A stretch of 64,000 bases of DNA. It comes from Phoronis australis. Its lineage: Eukaryota > Phoronida > Phoronidae. Positions 61,685-64,000 of the stretch are shown one piece after another. The translations under genes were made by a program, and so were the position numbers. The number at the start of each line of letters is the position of its first letter. Positions within the stretch are counted from its first letter, which is position 1. The DNA is taken from positions 308,286-372,285 of the forward strand of contig NMRA01000448.1 of the NCBI GenBank assembly GCA_002633005.1, written 5' to 3'. The notes under the pieces are model-generated. The model was given only the letters and a program-made list of their open reading frames with translations. It did no database searches and was not told where the DNA came from.

Positions 61685-62249
61685 CTGTGAGAAAATGGAG
61701 GTCAACATACTGGAGTTAAAAGATCATTCACGAAATGGCAACCACAAAAAATCAATTTACTGCACAATTCTTGCTATTGTTACACCCCTCAGTACATGTG
61801 AGCAAACTATTTGGATTTTTCAATTCAGACATGTTGGATTCACAGCATTTTTACCACAATTCAGGTTTTGTAATTTACAAGAAAGAAATGTTCTACGAAC
61901 AGGTTTGTCGTCTCTTATGGTTGCTGAGGAGTTGGAACAGAATGTTCCAAACATCACGTATATGAATGCCTCTGTTGTCGGTGACAGTTTGGGGGCGGAG
62001 ATATATTTCTTGCCATTTCTCTTCCCCATACCAGTAGTTTCAGTTCCTAACATCTTCCTGATTCTCTTCATTCATACCTAACAGGCACACATACAATTAG
62101 TTGCTAGTTTCATGACCTCAGAAAATTGTGCATTAAAAGTGCCGATGGCAAAGAGATCAAGTCCAGCCTTCATATTTTGACGATAGATCCCTTTCCAAAT
62201 CCTTAGTAGCATGCCACCGTGTTACACCCCTCAACGCCAGAAATATCTG

Positions 62250-62420
62250 ACATAGGCAGTGCGCATGCGCAGCCAGCCGCTAACTATTCCCCATTTTCAC
62301 GAATGAAAGACGTCGCTCTAGTCGGTTTAGCGACTGGTCTTTCACATATGGCACATCACATTTACGAAATACCGCGAAAAACGGGTGATGAGGCTGGATC
62401 TCGCGAGATCATATCGGTTC
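62250..62420. promoter_or_regulatory. CpG-rich housekeeping-type promoter candidate
   Basis: TGCGCATGCGCA (NRF1-type palindrome) at 62260-62271 and TCTCGCGAGA (the BANP/CGCG-element type, inside a 14-base palindrome) at 62399-62408 sit in one CpG-dense block in an otherwise CpG-poor window. In vertebrates both motifs mark housekeeping promoters, often bidirectional. It could serve the minus-strand gene at 58327-61684, a plus-strand gene to the right, or both. Confidence 0.5.
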
Positions 62421-62449
62421 GTATCCGCGCCAAATAAACCGCAAAAAAA

Positions 62450-64000
62450 AACGTTTCGTCATTGTTGTAATTTGAATGTGTTTTGTAGCAGTTAGGACTA
62501 AGTTCTTAAAAATGGTAATTATAATCCTTGTAGATGAGAAAATCCGTGTTCGTCGACTCGTTTACCTATCAAAACAAAGACTTATCTCCCTTGTCATGCA
62601 AACTCGGGTATTCCCTGTCAATGGAATCCCCGAGTAGAATCGCGACGAATGCGGACGATATTGGAGTATCTGTAGTATTAACTGAAGCAATTTTAAAACG
62701 AAAAACATCATTGAAACGGTTTAGTTATCACTAAGTGAACATAAAATGTTCACTGTGCGATTAACTAGCAGAAGAAGCACAGTTGACTGGTCAACTAATT
62801 GCGCTATTGACGTTTCCTCACTGAACTGCAATTTGCCAAGTTTGCTTCTTAGCCCTGTAGTTCACCAAACTTTAGTACATCTTTGCCGTGCACTAATTAC
62901 AATACCAGAATAGCAACATTTTTGCTAGACATTAGTGATGATGATACTGCCAAGAAACTAGTGGTGACTTCCAGTTTTGTAGTACTGTTCCAGTGGCAGA
63001 TCAGGGACCAGAAGGGGGGCCCCCCAACATGTTGCCTCCTGGAATTGCGCAGAGCACGGTTGTATGTGTATAGGCGTCCCGAAAGTTGCGGTGGCCTGGA
63101 GTATGAACCTTCTGTTCGGGAAATCTATCGACTAAAAAAAATTAGAAATAAAAAAACGGGAACGAGAGCCAGCCACGATCTGGGGTCTGAGTCCCCCCCC
63201 CCNCCCCCCCCCCCCTTCTCCAGTACCGGTCCTAGTTATATTTCCTCTCGCGTTGGGCTCTTGCTGTTTCATTTTGCTTGCGGCAGCCCCTGACCCCCTA
63301 AATGCGCCTATGTGTTTCAATTAGTGATATAAGTAAAGGAAATTATCAAGTAATGTATGCTAACCCCGAGGCTCTGACATCAACAAGTGATGGTGTGAAA
63401 CGCTTGAAAAACAAGGAATTAGCTTCCAAAACAAGGAATTAGCTTCCAAAACAAGGAATTAGCTTCCAACGTGGCAATTGTGATAATCAACGAAGGACAC
63501 ATTGTGTTAGAATGATGAGTTTAATGCACATAAAAAATACTTTCAATAACATCTATTCGTATCACAACAGGTTTCACAGCACCAATTTTATGCCTTTTCT
63601 AATACTAAGAATTTCCAAATCTGAGCCTGGAAGTTTTACGGAAATCTTGGAAAGCTGCCAAAAATAATCAAAAACATAAATTTATTCAATGCAGATGCAC
63701 TAAATAAAAATGCCTCCCAAGAGATACGACAACCTGGAATTAACAAGGAGCAATCCTTTTAGGTCACCCTGAAGTACAAAAATTGGGACAGAGTCCGAAA
63801 TCCACATCATTAAAATAAGATTTTCATGGGTGATTTTACTGTCAAAATTACCCTTTAATTTTTGATTTTTGATAGAGTAACACCATCAGTGATAGTGTTA
63901 TCAAAGCAACAAATGTACAGAGAACGTCACGTAGGCATGCATTCTTAACTTAACTATATATAGGAAATCCAAAATCTATAACATTTTAAATGTTTATGTA
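62450..64000. other. Right flank, no gene seen; poly-C with an N and a 20-bp repeat
   Basis: No exon with support. A run of C bases with one N at 63203 marks uncertain sequence. A 20-bp unit (ACAAGGAATTAGCTTCCAAA) occurs three times at 63411-63470. Confidence 0.5.

Noticed and set aside
61629-62081. 150-codon plus-strand open frame, the longest in the window
   Set aside because: It runs antisense across a well-supported minus-strand exon (61547-61684) and has no recognised domain, start context or splice partners; a chance frame is more likely.
61820-62217. Minus-strand open stretches as 5' exons of the unrecognised gene
   Set aside because: Frames are open but the available donors (GTGATG, GTTAGG, GTCATG) are poor and phases only partly fit.

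Overview
The window is animal nuclear DNA: intron-rich, AT-rich and full of repeats, most likely from a marine invertebrate. The genus cannot be read from the sequence. Nothing bacterial is present. Nearly all open reading frames longer than 60 codons are chance frames; the real coding sequence is in short exons of about 40 to 280 bases with splice signals.

Three protein-coding loci can be supported. (1) Minus strand, 34409 down to 6129: 22 coding exons of GRIPAP1 (GRASP-1), a coiled-coil endosomal Rab4 effector. They join in frame into 809 codons. The last roughly 30 residues and the stop were not found. (2) Plus strand, 42662 to 55478: a complete nine-exon ALG12, the ER alpha-1,6-mannosyltransferase of N-glycan precursor assembly, 503 residues, with a stop and an AATAAA signal. 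(3) Minus strand, 61684 down to 58327: the last three coding exons (100 residues) of a gene I do not recognise. A promoter-like CpG-rich block with NRF1-type and TCTCGCGAGA motifs lies upstream of it at 62260-62410. GRIPAP1 and ALG12 are divergent, about 8 kb apart. The genes are unrelated in function, so this looks like ordinary gene neighbourhood rather than an operon.

Region by region: 1-6128 is GRIPAP1 3' intron or flank, with a tRNA-derived SINE and a long repeat array; 6129-34409 is GRIPAP1; 34430-42661 is the intergenic and ALG12 leader region with several small transposon remnants; 42662-55492 is ALG12, with a decayed LINE in intron 5; 55493-58326 is intergenic with two hairpin MITEs; 58327-62410 is the unrecognised gene and promoter; the rest is low-information flank containing an assembly N.

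The most striking non-genic signal is a dispersed family of elements built from repeats of about 145 bp. Each repeat carries a near match to the CTCF-type core (CCACTAGGGGGC, CCACTAGGTGGC or CCACTAGGAGGCGCC). About twenty such sites occur across 3.3-4.2, 17-19 and 60-61.4 kb. Other observations are a 63-bp minisatellite that appears to derive from a GRIPAP1 exon and its splice donor, a GC-AG intron, two hammerhead-like motifs, several foldback elements, and a transposon nested inside one CTCF-like array.
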